From: Clostridia bacterium
Lineage (GTDB): Bacteria > Bacillota > Clostridia > Oscillospirales > Butyricicoccaceae
Direction of reading: 5' to 3'
Assembly: GCA_017556565.1 (NCBI GenBank)
Contig: JAFYMQ010000243.1
Coordinates: forward strand, 1-6,586
DNA: 6,586 nt
A model generated the notes under the pieces. That model was given only the letters and a program-made list of their open reading frames with translations, searched no databases and was not told where the DNA came from. Position 1 is the first letter of the stretch; the number at the start of each line of letters is the position of its first letter. This document shows positions 1 through 5,407 of this stretch, piece after piece. The position numbers and the translations under genes are program-made.

Positions 1-69
1 CGAACCCACGTGCCCAGAGGGCAAACGGTTTTCAAGACCGCCTCGTTATGACCACTTCGATAACCCTCC
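1..69 (-). tRNA. tRNA-Ser(UGA), 3' end cut by the window edge
   Basis: Read on the minus strand from 69, the sequence gives an acceptor 5' strand GGAGGGT, then U8/A9, a D arm with AAGTGGTCATAACGA, and an anticodon stem GCGGT/ACCGT closing the loop CTTGAAA. The anticodon is therefore UGA, decoding UCN serine codons. A long variable arm follows (TGCCC-TCT-GGGCA), as expected for a class II tRNA such as serine. The T stem-loop starts with GTGGGTTCG and the window ends there. The 3' acceptor strand, which would show whether it pairs with GGAGGGT, lies outside. All visible arms pair well, so this copy looks functional. No strong promoter of its own is obvious just upstream. It may rely on the promoter of the broken tRNA copy further upstream or on a weak site around 155-190. 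Confidence 0.9.
27..40. repeat. 14-bp direct repeat copy 1 (candidate att core)
   Basis: GGTTTTCAAGACCG is identical to positions 209-222. It covers the anticodon loop and part of the stem of the tRNA-Ser. Tyrosine recombinases of integrative elements often use tRNA anticodon arms as crossover sites, so two copies 182 bp apart may be recombination cores. Part of the identity is expected simply because both are tRNA-Ser(UGA) anticodon arms. Confidence 0.5.
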
Positions 70-70
70 G

Positions 71-207
71 TAGGTTATCTTTTGCGAGAGACTCTGTAAA
101 TTGGAGAGAATTTCGCGAGAGAACTATGAAATTTTGATGTTTGGAAAAGTGCCGAAAACCCTTATAAATCAAGGATTTTTGAGGATACAAAGGGGATAGT
201 TACGCGC
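71..207. other. Inter-tRNA spacer, possible integrative-element arm remnant
   Basis: This stretch separates the intact tRNA-Ser from the broken one and holds no supported gene. It contains a repeated GCGAGAGA (84-91 and 115-122). It also has a dyad AACCCTT/AAGGATT with one weak pair near 158-180, and GGGGATAGTTAC directly before the second repeat core. AT-rich short-repeat segments like this are typical next to attachment cores of tyrosine-recombinase elements, but no integrase is present in the window. A short plus-strand open frame (74-199) ends in TAG inside GGGGATAGTTAC. It has no start codon or ribosome binding site that would support a gene. The call as an element remnant is inference. 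Confidence 0.35.
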
Positions 208-208
208 G

Positions 209-222
209 GGTTTTCAAGACCG
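209..222. repeat. 14-bp direct repeat copy 2 (candidate att core)
   Basis: GGTTTTCAAGACCG is identical to positions 27-40 and sits exactly where the second tRNA-Ser stops matching a tRNA. To its right is proper tRNA sequence, and to its left is non-tRNA sequence. That placement at the breakpoint is the main reason to suspect a recombination core. Confidence 0.5.
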
Positions 223-250
223 GACCCTTCAACCACTTGGGTATCTCTCC
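209..250 (-). pseudogene. Truncated tRNA-Ser(UGA), 5' half only
   Basis: Read on the minus strand from 250: acceptor 5' strand GGAGAGA, U8/A9, a D arm with CCCAAGTGGTTGAAGGG, then an anticodon stem 5' strand CCGGT and the loop CTTGAAA (anticodon UGA). After the loop the 3' stem strand reads ACCCG instead of ACCGG, which leaves one C-C mismatch. The following sequence (GCGTAACTATCC and onward) has no variable arm, no T arm (no GGTTCGA) and no acceptor 3' strand TCTCTCC. The gene is therefore interrupted at its anticodon arm and cannot give a tRNA on its own. The 5' half differs clearly from that of the neighbouring tRNA-Ser, so it is not a simple duplication of that gene. Its promoter is intact. 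Confidence 0.8.
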
Positions 251-261
251 ATAGCCTACTA

Positions 262-291
262 ATATTAACACAAAAACCGCTCAAAAGTCAA
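262..291 (-). promoter_or_regulatory. Promoter of the truncated tRNA-Ser
   Basis: On the minus strand, -35 TTGACT (286-291) and -10 TAATAT (262-267) are 18 bp apart and end 11 bp before the tRNA 5' end at 250. This is the usual layout of a strong tRNA promoter. It may now transcribe through the broken half tRNA and the spacer into the downstream tRNA-Ser at 69. Confidence 0.65.
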
Positions 292-352
292 CACAAATCC
301 CTCTTCCCTGCTATGATATGCACCAATGACGAGGTCGATGCGCAGCTGAGTT

Positions 353-1093
353 TTATTTTTTGCCCTGACGGCAGGCAGCGCTGCTGTACTCACGGGGCGA
401 CATACCTTTTATCTCCTTGAAGCTGCGGGAGAAATACACGTAATCGGTGTAGCCGCATTTTTCGGCTATTTCTGACAGAGGCAGTACGCTGCCGTAAAGA
501 TCGATCATAAAACAAGCGTGCTCGATACGGGTTTCACGCAAAAAACGGTTGGGGGTTTTGCCCGTGATCTTCTTGAAATACGCCCGTATATAATCCTCGG
601 CATACCCGCTGTTGGCAAGCAGGCATCTCACATCCAGACTGCTATTATGAAAACTGTCACTGAGCTGCTCGATAATATGGGTGGTTGCGGCAAACAGTTC
701 GTTGCCCATTTTGATCTTCTTGGTTACATAGTGGCACAAAGCGCTGATCAGTGCGGATGTGTATTCGCTCTCTCCGTAACGGTTGTTATATATTACCCTG
801 CCGAGGGCGACGGCATCATCGGCACTGTCGGCAGGAATGACCGTGACCTCACCGAGGGAGAAAAAGTGATTTATATCCCCGATTATGCGTATCCGCTCAA
901 AGCCGCCCTCGTCCGAAACAGAGCGGTGCTCAACGTCGGAGGGGATTATGATGACGCTGCCCAGCGATGCCGCCACGTCTGACGAGCGGGTCTTGATCAC
1001 GCCCGAGCCGGAAACCACCACGTACAGTTCATAATTTGCATGCGTGTGAAACCGCGGATAATCCGAGCTGATCCATTCTATCAAAAACTTCAT
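353..1093 (-). CDS. AraC-family transcriptional regulator (cupin + HTH)
   Basis: This 246-residue cytoplasmic DNA-binding protein has the usual two-part AraC layout. Residues ~5-85 form a cupin-type ligand-sensing domain starting with the FHTHANYEL histidine motif (His16, His18). Residues ~150-240 form the double helix-turn-helix. Helix-turn-helix 1 lies around 153-180, ending in GKTPNRFLRETRIE, a typical linker-helix sequence. Helix-turn-helix 2 lies around 205-228 (LSEIAEKCGYTDYVYFSRSFK), followed by the family signature GMSPREY (230-236). The length is slightly short for the family (about 250-300). The ATG at 1093 follows GGGTGAT at good spacing, and the predicted transcript leader is only about ten bases. 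The gene is divergent from the MATE transporter at 1231, so this is probably its local regulator. The ligand is unknown. No convincing terminator is visible after its stop. Confidence 0.93.
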   Translation of the reverse strand: MKFLIEWISSDYPRFHTHANYELYVVVSGSGVIKTRSSDVAASLGSVIIIPSDVEHRSVSDEGGFERIRIIGDINHFFSLGEVTVIPADSADDAVALGRVIYNNRYGESEYTSALISALCHYVTKKIKMGNELFAATTHIIEQLSDSFHNSSLDVRCLLANSGYAEDYIRAYFKKITGKTPNRFLRETRIEHACFMIDLYGSVLPLSEIAEKCGYTDYVYFSRSFKEIKGMSPREYSSAACRQGKK

Positions 1094-1109
1094 ATCATCA
1101 CCCGCGACT

Positions 1110-1137
1110 ATTATACCAAAATCTATCTTTTGTGCAA
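1110..1137 (-). promoter_or_regulatory. Promoter of the AraC-family gene
   Basis: On the minus strand, -35 TTGCAC (1132-1137) and a perfect -10 TATAAT (1110-1115) are separated by 16 bp. Transcription would start near 1103, giving a leader of about ten bases that consists almost only of the ribosome binding site. The -35 lies inside the candidate operator copy at 1123-1137, which would allow autoregulation. Confidence 0.75.
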
Positions 1138-1172
1138 GTTATTTTATGAATTATGCTATCTGTTTTTTGCAA
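1123..1172. promoter_or_regulatory. Candidate AraC-type operator pair (CTATCT...TGCAA)
   Basis: Two direct copies lie between the divergent genes. CTATCTTTTGTGCAA is at 1123-1137 and CTATCTGTTTTTTGCAA at 1156-1172. They share CTATCT and TTT.TGCAA and differ by a 2-bp insertion. Direct asymmetric repeats of about 17 bp are the usual form of AraC-family sites. Copy 1 covers the regulator's own -35. Copy 2 ends just upstream of the transporter -10 candidate at 1180-1185. The second copy also holds the 10-bp palindrome TTTTGCAAAA (1165-1174). Function is inferred from position only. Confidence 0.45.
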
Positions 1173-1179
1173 AAGCTGA

Positions 1180-1185
1180 TACAAT
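1180..1185 (+). promoter_or_regulatory. Candidate -10 of the MATE transporter promoter
   Basis: TACAAT matches the -10 consensus in 5 of 6 positions and lies about 45 bases before the transporter start. No good -35 is found 16-18 bp upstream (TATCTG or CTATCT at best). A missing -35 next to a regulator-site candidate is typical of activator-dependent promoters. Confidence 0.4.
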
Positions 1186-1230
1186 CGCATAGGAAATCCA
1201 GCAATCACAAGCGATATTGGGGATGGTGTT

Positions 1231-2577
1231 ATGGGCAGAAACAACGTTAATATGCTTTCGGGCTCGGTTACAAAGGGCTTGATTTCTATGATTTTGCCAA
1301 TTATGATCTCAAACGTCATGCAGAGCATTTTCAGCGCCATCGACATGACTGTTCTGAAAATATATTCAAGCGATCTGGCGGTGGGTGCCGTTGGAGCGTG
1401 TTCCAATCTGATTTCACTGTCCACGGCATTGCTCATCGGCATATCTCTGGGCGCGAACATGATCGTTGCACGCAGGCTGGGCGCAGGCGACAAAACCAGA
1501 GCCGAAAAAGCCGCCGTCACCGCCATCAAGACTGCACTCATAGGCGGACTTATCCTGATGGGTATCGGTGTTTTGCTTGCCGAGACCTTTCTCAGGTGGA
1601 CAAACTGCCACGAAAGTCTGCTGCCTCAGGCCGTCACCTATCTCAGGCTGTATTTTTGCGCTGTGCCCATGCTGATGGTGTACAACTTCTGTGCATCTGT
1701 TCTGCGTGCCACCGGAGACACAAAAAGGCCGATGTATTTTTTGCTGCTCAACGGTGTCATCAAGGTTATACTCAACTTCCTGTTCGTTGCCCGTCTGGAT
1801 ATGGACGTTGCCTCGGTGGCGGTTGCTACCATAATCGCGAGCCTGGTATCATGCTCCCTCAGCTGCATCACGCTGTTCAAGCTGCAGAACGTAATGCCCA
1901 TGCACTTTTTCCGTACCCGGTTTGACACAAGAGAGTTCAGGGAGATAATCCGCATAGGTATTCCTGCCGGAGTGCAGGCCGGCATGCTTGCATTTGCCAA
2001 CGTCGCCATAACCGCCACCGCCAACAGTTTTGGCGCCGATGCCACCACGGGCGTATCTATCGCAAACCAGTTTGAGAGCATACTGTACCAGATAACCGCC
2101 GCGCCGGGTGTAGCGGTGGCGCCCTTTGTGTCGCAGAACATCGGTGCGGGAAATATCCCCCGAGTCAAAAAGACCATTCTGTGCGGCGTGCTTATAACAA
2201 CGATCTCCACCGCAACTTTGGGCGCGCTGTCTGCGATATTCTCGGGGCAGCTGGCGGGCATAATGTCCACATCTCCTGCCATAATCGGCTATGCAAAGCA
2301 AAAAATGATAATCACCTCCATCCCTTATTTTATCGCGGGAATCAACGAGCTGATGAGCGGCGTGCTGAGGAGCATCGGCAAGCCGATAGTGCCCACCGTG
2401 ACCTCCCTGCTGTTCATATGCCTGCTCAGGTTTGCGTGGGTCTATGCAATCTTCCCGCTGTACCCCAATCTGGGATTTTTGTATCTGGTATGGCCCATAG
2501 GCTGGTTCCTGTCCGTGATCACCCAGCTGATCGTATATCTGCACCGGATCAAAAAGCTGCAGCTGCAGGCATCCTGA
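1231..2577 (+). CDS. MATE-family multidrug/small-molecule efflux transporter
   Basis: This 448-residue integral membrane protein has the length and hydrophobic pattern of a 12-helix MATE exporter, which uses a Na+ or H+ gradient to export organic cations and other small molecules. The two-lobe repeat is visible. The N lobe begins SGSVTKGLISMILPIM (10-25) and carries LGANMIVARRLGAGD (73-87) and VLRATGDTKRP (157-167). The C lobe has IGIPAGVQAGM (242-252), the counterpart SQNIGAGN (301-308) and GVLRSIGKP (377-385). The SxRGxG/RATGD-type motifs are characteristic of the bacterial NorM/DinF-like branch. The ATG at 1231 follows GGGGATGG at 1219-1226. The gene is divergently paired with the AraC-type regulator and ends before a strong hairpin terminator. 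It probably exports a compound sensed by that regulator. The substrate cannot be read from the sequence. Confidence 0.93.
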   Translation: MGRNNVNMLSGSVTKGLISMILPIMISNVMQSIFSAIDMTVLKIYSSDLAVGAVGACSNLISLSTALLIGISLGANMIVARRLGAGDKTRAEKAAVTAIKTALIGGLILMGIGVLLAETFLRWTNCHESLLPQAVTYLRLYFCAVPMLMVYNFCASVLRATGDTKRPMYFLLLNGVIKVILNFLFVARLDMDVASVAVATIIASLVSCSLSCITLFKLQNVMPMHFFRTRFDTREFREIIRIGIPAGVQAGMLAFANVAITATANSFGADATTGVSIANQFESILYQITAAPGVAVAPFVSQNIGAGNIPRVKKTILCGVLITTISTATLGALSAIFSGQLAGIMSTSPAIIGYAKQKMIITSIPYFIAGINELMSGVLRSIGKPIVPTVTSLLFICLLRFAWVYAIFPLYPNLGFLYLVWPIGWFLSVITQLIVYLHRIKKLQLQAS

Positions 2578-2627
2578 CTGCTGCTCCGAATATATAGGGA
2601 CTAAAAAAATCGTATATTGTCAACACC

Positions 2628-2655
2628 AAAAAGGACGGGATTTCCCCGTCTTTTT
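2628..2655 (+). terminator. Rho-independent terminator after the MATE gene
   Basis: The hairpin GACGGG (2634-2639) / CCCGTC (2645-2650) has a 5-base loop. It is flanked by A5 on the left and T5 on the right, so it could act on both strands. It lies about 50 bases after the transporter stop. Confidence 0.8.
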
Positions 2656-2696
2656 GCATACTGTTTTGCCTGAAAGCATAGCTGCGATTTATACTG

Positions 2697-2725
2697 TTGC
2701 AAGATGAGGAAAAATAGTATAAAAT
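2697..2725 (+). promoter_or_regulatory. Promoter of the acyltransferase gene
   Basis: -35 TTGCAA (2697-2702) and -10 TAAAAT (2720-2725) are 17 bp apart, about 30 bases before the start codon and downstream of the preceding terminator. This marks the acyltransferase as an independent transcription unit. Confidence 0.6.
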
Positions 2726-2756
2726 TAGTTAAGGCTATTTAAATGAGGTGATAGAT

Positions 2757-3821
2757 GTGACCGCCGAAAACAAAGCCTCCCGCAACGTGGCTATTGATGC
2801 CATCAAAACCATCGCAATTTTTGGCACTATTCTTATACACGTCACCGCAAACGGCGGATTTTCCCACGCCATCGGCTCTATGCCATGGGCAGGCTCGCTG
2901 TTTTGGGGCACCCTTATCAGGTGTGCAGTGCCTTTGTTCTTTATGTGCAGCGGTGCGCTGCTTCTGCCTCCCGAAAAGGAACTTAGCGCCAAGCTTGTAT
3001 GGAAAAAATATATTCTCCGTATATTTGTTGCCCTTGCTTTTTGGGCGACGGCTTATGCACTCTGCAATCTGATGCTGCTGCGGCTTGATGCCGGCGTGCT
3101 GACCGCTGCCGATATCAAGCTTGCCCTGAAAAATCTGCTGCTTTTTGAGCATGAGCGACATTTTTACTATCTGCATATCACCCTGCTGGTCTATGCCATG
3201 CTGCCCATAACCCGCACCTTTGTTGCACACGCAAGCGACAAGACCGTCAACTATGCGCTTGCCATTTGGTTTGTGCTGAGTTGTCTGTATCCTACGGTGC
3301 GCGGATTTTTCCCTGAGCTTAATCCCTACATAATCCCCGCCCAGTACGTCATCAATATCAGCTGGGGCGCGGTCGGTCTGGGTGTGCTGGGCTATGTGAT
3401 GAGCAAGCGGGCAAAAAACCGCAGTCCGTGGCTGTACGCCGCCGTCTATCTTGTGGGGCTGGGCATAACTTTTGGCGGAAGCTATCTGCTGGCAGTGCGT
3501 GGCGGCTGGTTTAACCAGCTGCTGATACAGGGCAACGCGCTTGGCGTATATCTGCAGGCTATCGGCATATTCGGTCTGTGCACAGCTGTGTTCAGCCGCC
3601 GTGAAAAAGCTCCGCTGCTCAAAACAGTGTCAAATGCGTCTTTCTGCATCTATCTTGTACATCTGTTTGTACTGGGTCTATTAGATGTGCTGGGCTGCAA
3701 CGCCGCCACACTCAATCCTCTGTGGAGCGCACCGATTATGGGAGCTGTAATACTCCTGTGCAGCTTTGTCGTATGGCTGATACTCAAACGCATCCCGATA
3801 GTCAACCGCTGGCTGATATAA
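2757..3821 (+). CDS. Membrane acyltransferase, acyltransferase_3 family
   Basis: This is a protein of about 354 residues with many membrane segments (roughly 10), fitting the acyltransferase_3 family that moves acetyl or other acyl groups onto sugars or polymers of the cell envelope. Numbered from the GTG at 2757, the visible marks are: a basic/aspartate start before helix 1 with the conserved His28 at its end (ILIHVT), VPLFFMCSGALL (58-69), an HFYYLHITLLVYAMLPI segment (135-151) like the family's aromatic-rich 'WFL...YL..P' region, and SFCIYLVH (295-302) with a C-terminal RIPIVNRWL. Family members in Firmicutes act on peptidoglycan, teichoic acids, exopolysaccharides or antibiotics. The acceptor here is unknown. 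No extracellular SGNH domain is fused, so it is a stand-alone membrane module. An in-frame GTG at 2748 would add three residues, but it lies inside the ribosome binding site GAGGTGAT (2745-2752), so the GTG at 2757 is the better start. Confidence 0.88.
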   Translation: MTAENKASRNVAIDAIKTIAIFGTILIHVTANGGFSHAIGSMPWAGSLFWGTLIRCAVPLFFMCSGALLLPPEKELSAKLVWKKYILRIFVALAFWATAYALCNLMLLRLDAGVLTAADIKLALKNLLLFEHERHFYYLHITLLVYAMLPITRTFVAHASDKTVNYALAIWFVLSCLYPTVRGFFPELNPYIIPAQYVINISWGAVGLGVLGYVMSKRAKNRSPWLYAAVYLVGLGITFGGSYLLAVRGGWFNQLLIQGNALGVYLQAIGIFGLCTAVFSRREKAPLLKTVSNASFCIYLVHLFVLGLLDVLGCNAATLNPLWSAPIMGAVILLCSFVVWLILKRIPIVNRWLI

Positions 3822-3847
3822 AACACCGACAAAAAAATACCAATAGC

Positions 3848-3875
3848 AAAGAGCACCGCAAGGTTGGTGCTCTTT
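3848..3875 (+). terminator. Terminator after the acyltransferase gene
   Basis: A 10-bp stem AAAGAGCACC (3848-3857) / GGTGCTCTTT (3866-3875) encloses an 8-base loop and is followed by TTATAA. The acyltransferase and the 70-residue gene converge here. The minus-strand T run is short, so stopping of the minus-strand transcript is less certain. Confidence 0.75.
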
Positions 3876-3905
3876 TATAATTCTAATGATGTTTTGTATA
3901 TTTTT

Positions 3906-4118
3906 TCAGCCCATGATCTCCACGGCCTTTTTGATGATCTCGGCTTCCGATCTGAAGGGGTTTTCGTCTATATAATCAACTATATCGTCCATTGCTTCTT
4001 CGTTGCCCAGCACGGCTGCACATATTCTGATTATGGCATCCTGAGACACGCCCATGGCGCACAAAAGTCTGACAAACAATCTCATCTTTTCACCGTTTTT
4101 TACTGTTGTATTCTGCAT
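3906..4118 (-). CDS. Small hypothetical protein (70 residues), helical
   Basis: I do not recognise this family. The gene looks real. ATG at 4118 is preceded by GGGAGG (4128-4133) with a 9-base spacer, a TATAAT box lies upstream, and no better reading frame overlaps it. The product has a basic N-terminal part (to about residue 17). A compact, probably all-helical segment follows, with MGVSQDAIIRICAAVLG at 22-38 and NEEAMDDIVDYIDENP at 39-54. It ends in a charged amphipathic helix (residues 57-70). There is no signal peptide, and no membrane span is convincing. The two cysteines (20 and 33) are not arranged as a metal site. The MG-x(n)-NEEAMDDIVDYI pattern loosely resembles the three-helix UBA-like fold, which is only a guess. 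The gene stands alone between convergent and downstream units, so its context gives no clue to function. Confidence 0.75.
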   Translation of the reverse strand: MQNTTVKNGEKMRLFVRLLCAMGVSQDAIIRICAAVLGNEEAMDDIVDYIDENPFRSEAEIIKKAVEIMG

Positions 4119-4150
4119 ATATTTTTGCCTCCCTTTGTTTTTGTGACACC

Positions 4151-4169
4151 ATTATACAATGTCGATTGT
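4151..4169 (-). promoter_or_regulatory. -10 box and dyad upstream of the 70-residue gene
   Basis: On the minus strand a perfect TATAAT (4151-4156) lies about 33 bases before the ATG. The -35 region is poor (CGAATA or GAATAA at 16-17 bp). Directly next to it is the dyad ACAAT-GTCG-ATTGT (4156-4169), between the -10 and the expected -35. This is a position where a repressor or activator could bind. Operator function is a guess. Confidence 0.5.
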
Positions 4170-4198
4170 CCATTATTCGGGACAGCTATACAGATACA

Positions 4199-4226
4199 AA
4201 AAAGCACCGCTACGGCGGTGCTTTTT
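4199..4226 (-). terminator. Terminator of the PfoR-like permease gene
   Basis: A perfect 12-bp stem AAAAAGCACCGC (4199-4210) / GCGGTGCTTTTT (4215-4226) with loop TACG starts 11 bases after the permease stop codon on the minus strand. The A-rich and T-rich arms give a terminator in either direction. Confidence 0.85.
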
Positions 4227-4237
4227 GCTTATATTCG

Positions 4238-5260
4238 TCAGATATTTTCCAGCTTGAGGTATTCGTCCTTGACTACATTGGCTTTGCACAGGGCAAAGTG
4301 AACAAGCAGTGCCACTGCGGCAGGCAGGACAAAATGCACCAGCGCGATGCAGATGAGGGTCTTGGCTACGCCCCACTGGGGAGCCATTACGCTGTAGGTA
4401 TCGATGGGGCCGACCAGACCGCTTGTACCCATACCTGCGCCGAGCTTGGTACATTCGATCTTGAGCACGGCTGCCGACACAGCGCCGCAGACCGCCGATG
4501 CAACGGTGGGGGCGATCCAGATCTGAGGATGGCGGAAGATATTGGGAACCTGCAGCATGGATGTGCCCACGCCCTGAGAAATAAGACCGGAGACGCGGTT
4601 TGCCTTGTAGCTTGTGACCGCAAAGCCGATCATCTGAGCGGCGCAGCCTGCGGCTGCAGCGCCCGCTGCCAGACCGTCAAGACCGAGCATGACGCACAGC
4701 GCTGCAGAGGATATAGGCAGGGTCAGGATCATACCCACGATAACGCCTACCAGTGTGCCCATGGGCAGAGGCATAAGCTCGACGGCTGCGTTGATGATCT
4801 CGCCCAGCCAGAGCATAAGCTTGTTGATATAGGGGCCGACAAGCAGACCGGCAGCGCCGCCTGCAACCACCGACACGAAGGGTGTGACGATGATGTCGAC
4901 GGGGGTCTTTTTGGACACCAGCTGACCAAGTTCGGCACCGATGATGCCGCCGATATATGCGCCGACAGGGCCGCCTGCAACACAGCCGATGGCCGCAGAG
5001 CCTGCGGCGGCAAATATTACCAGACCGTCGCACTTGAGACCCCAGGCGATAGCAACGCCGATGGCGGCGCCGTAGACCTGATTACTTTTGAGGGTGGCTG
5101 CAATGTCAGAAAGCATCTGCAGACCCGAAAGTGTGCCGATCTGACCGATGATAGTACCGATGATGAGGGATGCGAAAAGTCCGTACGCCATCGAGCCCAT
5201 CGCATCAATGAAATACCGTTTGAGAATACGAGAAATTACTCCGCCCTGTTTCTTTGACAT
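4238..5260 (-). CDS. PTS EIIC_2-type membrane protein, PfoR-like
   Basis: This 340-residue protein, rich in Gly and Ala, has 8-10 hydrophobic segments. It fits the PTS_EIIC_2 family (Pfam PF13303), which includes the Clostridium perfringens PfoR protein. Marks seen are KKTPVDIIVTP (117-127), LPISSAAL (181-188), QGVGTSMLQVPNIFRHP (229-245), GMGTSGLVGPIDTY (276-289) and a short hydrophilic C-terminus. EIIC domains form the sugar channel of phosphotransferase systems, but this family normally comes without fused EIIA or EIIB domains. None is encoded nearby, so its substrate and even its role as a PTS carrier are open. PfoR was named for an effect on toxin gene expression, but a direct regulatory role is not shown by the sequence here: there is no DNA-binding domain. 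The ATG at 5260 follows AAGGGG at good distance. The gene has its own promoter and terminator and is therefore monocistronic. Confidence 0.88.
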   Translation of the reverse strand: MSKKQGGVISRILKRYFIDAMGSMAYGLFASLIIGTIIGQIGTLSGLQMLSDIAATLKSNQVYGAAIGVAIAWGLKCDGLVIFAAAGSAAIGCVAGGPVGAYIGGIIGAELGQLVSKKTPVDIIVTPFVSVVAGGAAGLLVGPYINKLMLWLGEIINAAVELMPLPMGTLVGVIVGMILTLPISSAALCVMLGLDGLAAGAAAAGCAAQMIGFAVTSYKANRVSGLISQGVGTSMLQVPNIFRHPQIWIAPTVASAVCGAVSAAVLKIECTKLGAGMGTSGLVGPIDTYSVMAPQWGVAKTLICIALVHFVLPAAVALLVHFALCKANVVKDEYLKLENI

Positions 5261-5309
5261 TTTACTATCCCCTTTTTATTACTTTATCGCGGGTTTTATA
5301 TTAAACAAC

Positions 5310-5337
5310 ATTATACCACTTTTTTGGGAATTGTCTA
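5310..5337 (-). promoter_or_regulatory. Promoter of the PfoR-like permease gene
   Basis: On the minus strand, -35 TAGACA (5332-5337, 5 of 6 consensus) and -10 TATAAT (5310-5315) are 16 bp apart. This gives a leader of about 40 bases ending in AAGGGG before the ATG. The leader is too short for a riboswitch and shows no strong hairpin. Confidence 0.75.
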
Positions 5338-5364
5338 TATTTTTTGTTTGTGCATAAATCACAA

Positions 5365-5390
5365 AAAAGCTTTGGAAAACCAAAGCTTTT
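5365..5390 (-). terminator. Terminator of the second MATE gene
   Basis: A perfect 11-bp stem AAAAGCTTTGG (5365-5375) / CCAAAGCTTTT (5380-5390) has an AAAA loop. On the minus strand it runs into a T run (5368-5363). It begins 17 bases after the transporter stop and separates it from the permease promoter. Confidence 0.85.
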
Positions 5391-5407
5391 CAGGGCATAG
5401 TATTGTT

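Noticed and set aside
59..79. Inverted repeat GATAACC/GGTTATC at the tRNA 5' end
   Set aside because: It is seven base pairs overlapping the D-stem side of the tRNA. It has no T run and is too short to separate from chance.
518..982. Plus-strand open frame of 154 codons
   Set aside because: It is antisense inside the AraC-family gene, with no ribosome binding site and no recognisable domain.
1638..2544. Two minus-strand open frames of more than 200 codons
   Set aside because: Both are shadows of the MATE gene, whose plus-strand translation shows clear family motifs throughout.
2739..3230. Minus-strand open frame of 163 codons
   Set aside because: It is antisense to the acyltransferase. Its sequence is low in hydrophobic order and lacks start signals.
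4677..5033. Arginine- and cysteine-rich minus-strand frame of 118 codons
   Set aside because: It is a frame-shifted reading of the GC-rich permease gene. The composition reflects GGC/CGC repeats, not a real basic protein.
4106..5257. Long plus-strand open frame of about 383 codons
   Set aside because: It lies antisense to the PfoR-like permease, and its composition (rich in Cys, His, Gln and Asp) is typical of a shadow frame. The minus strand has family motifs, a ribosome binding site, a promoter and a terminator.
5261..5309. Possible riboswitch in the permease leader
   Set aside because: The leader is only about 40 bases, AT-rich, and has no conserved stem or anti-terminator.
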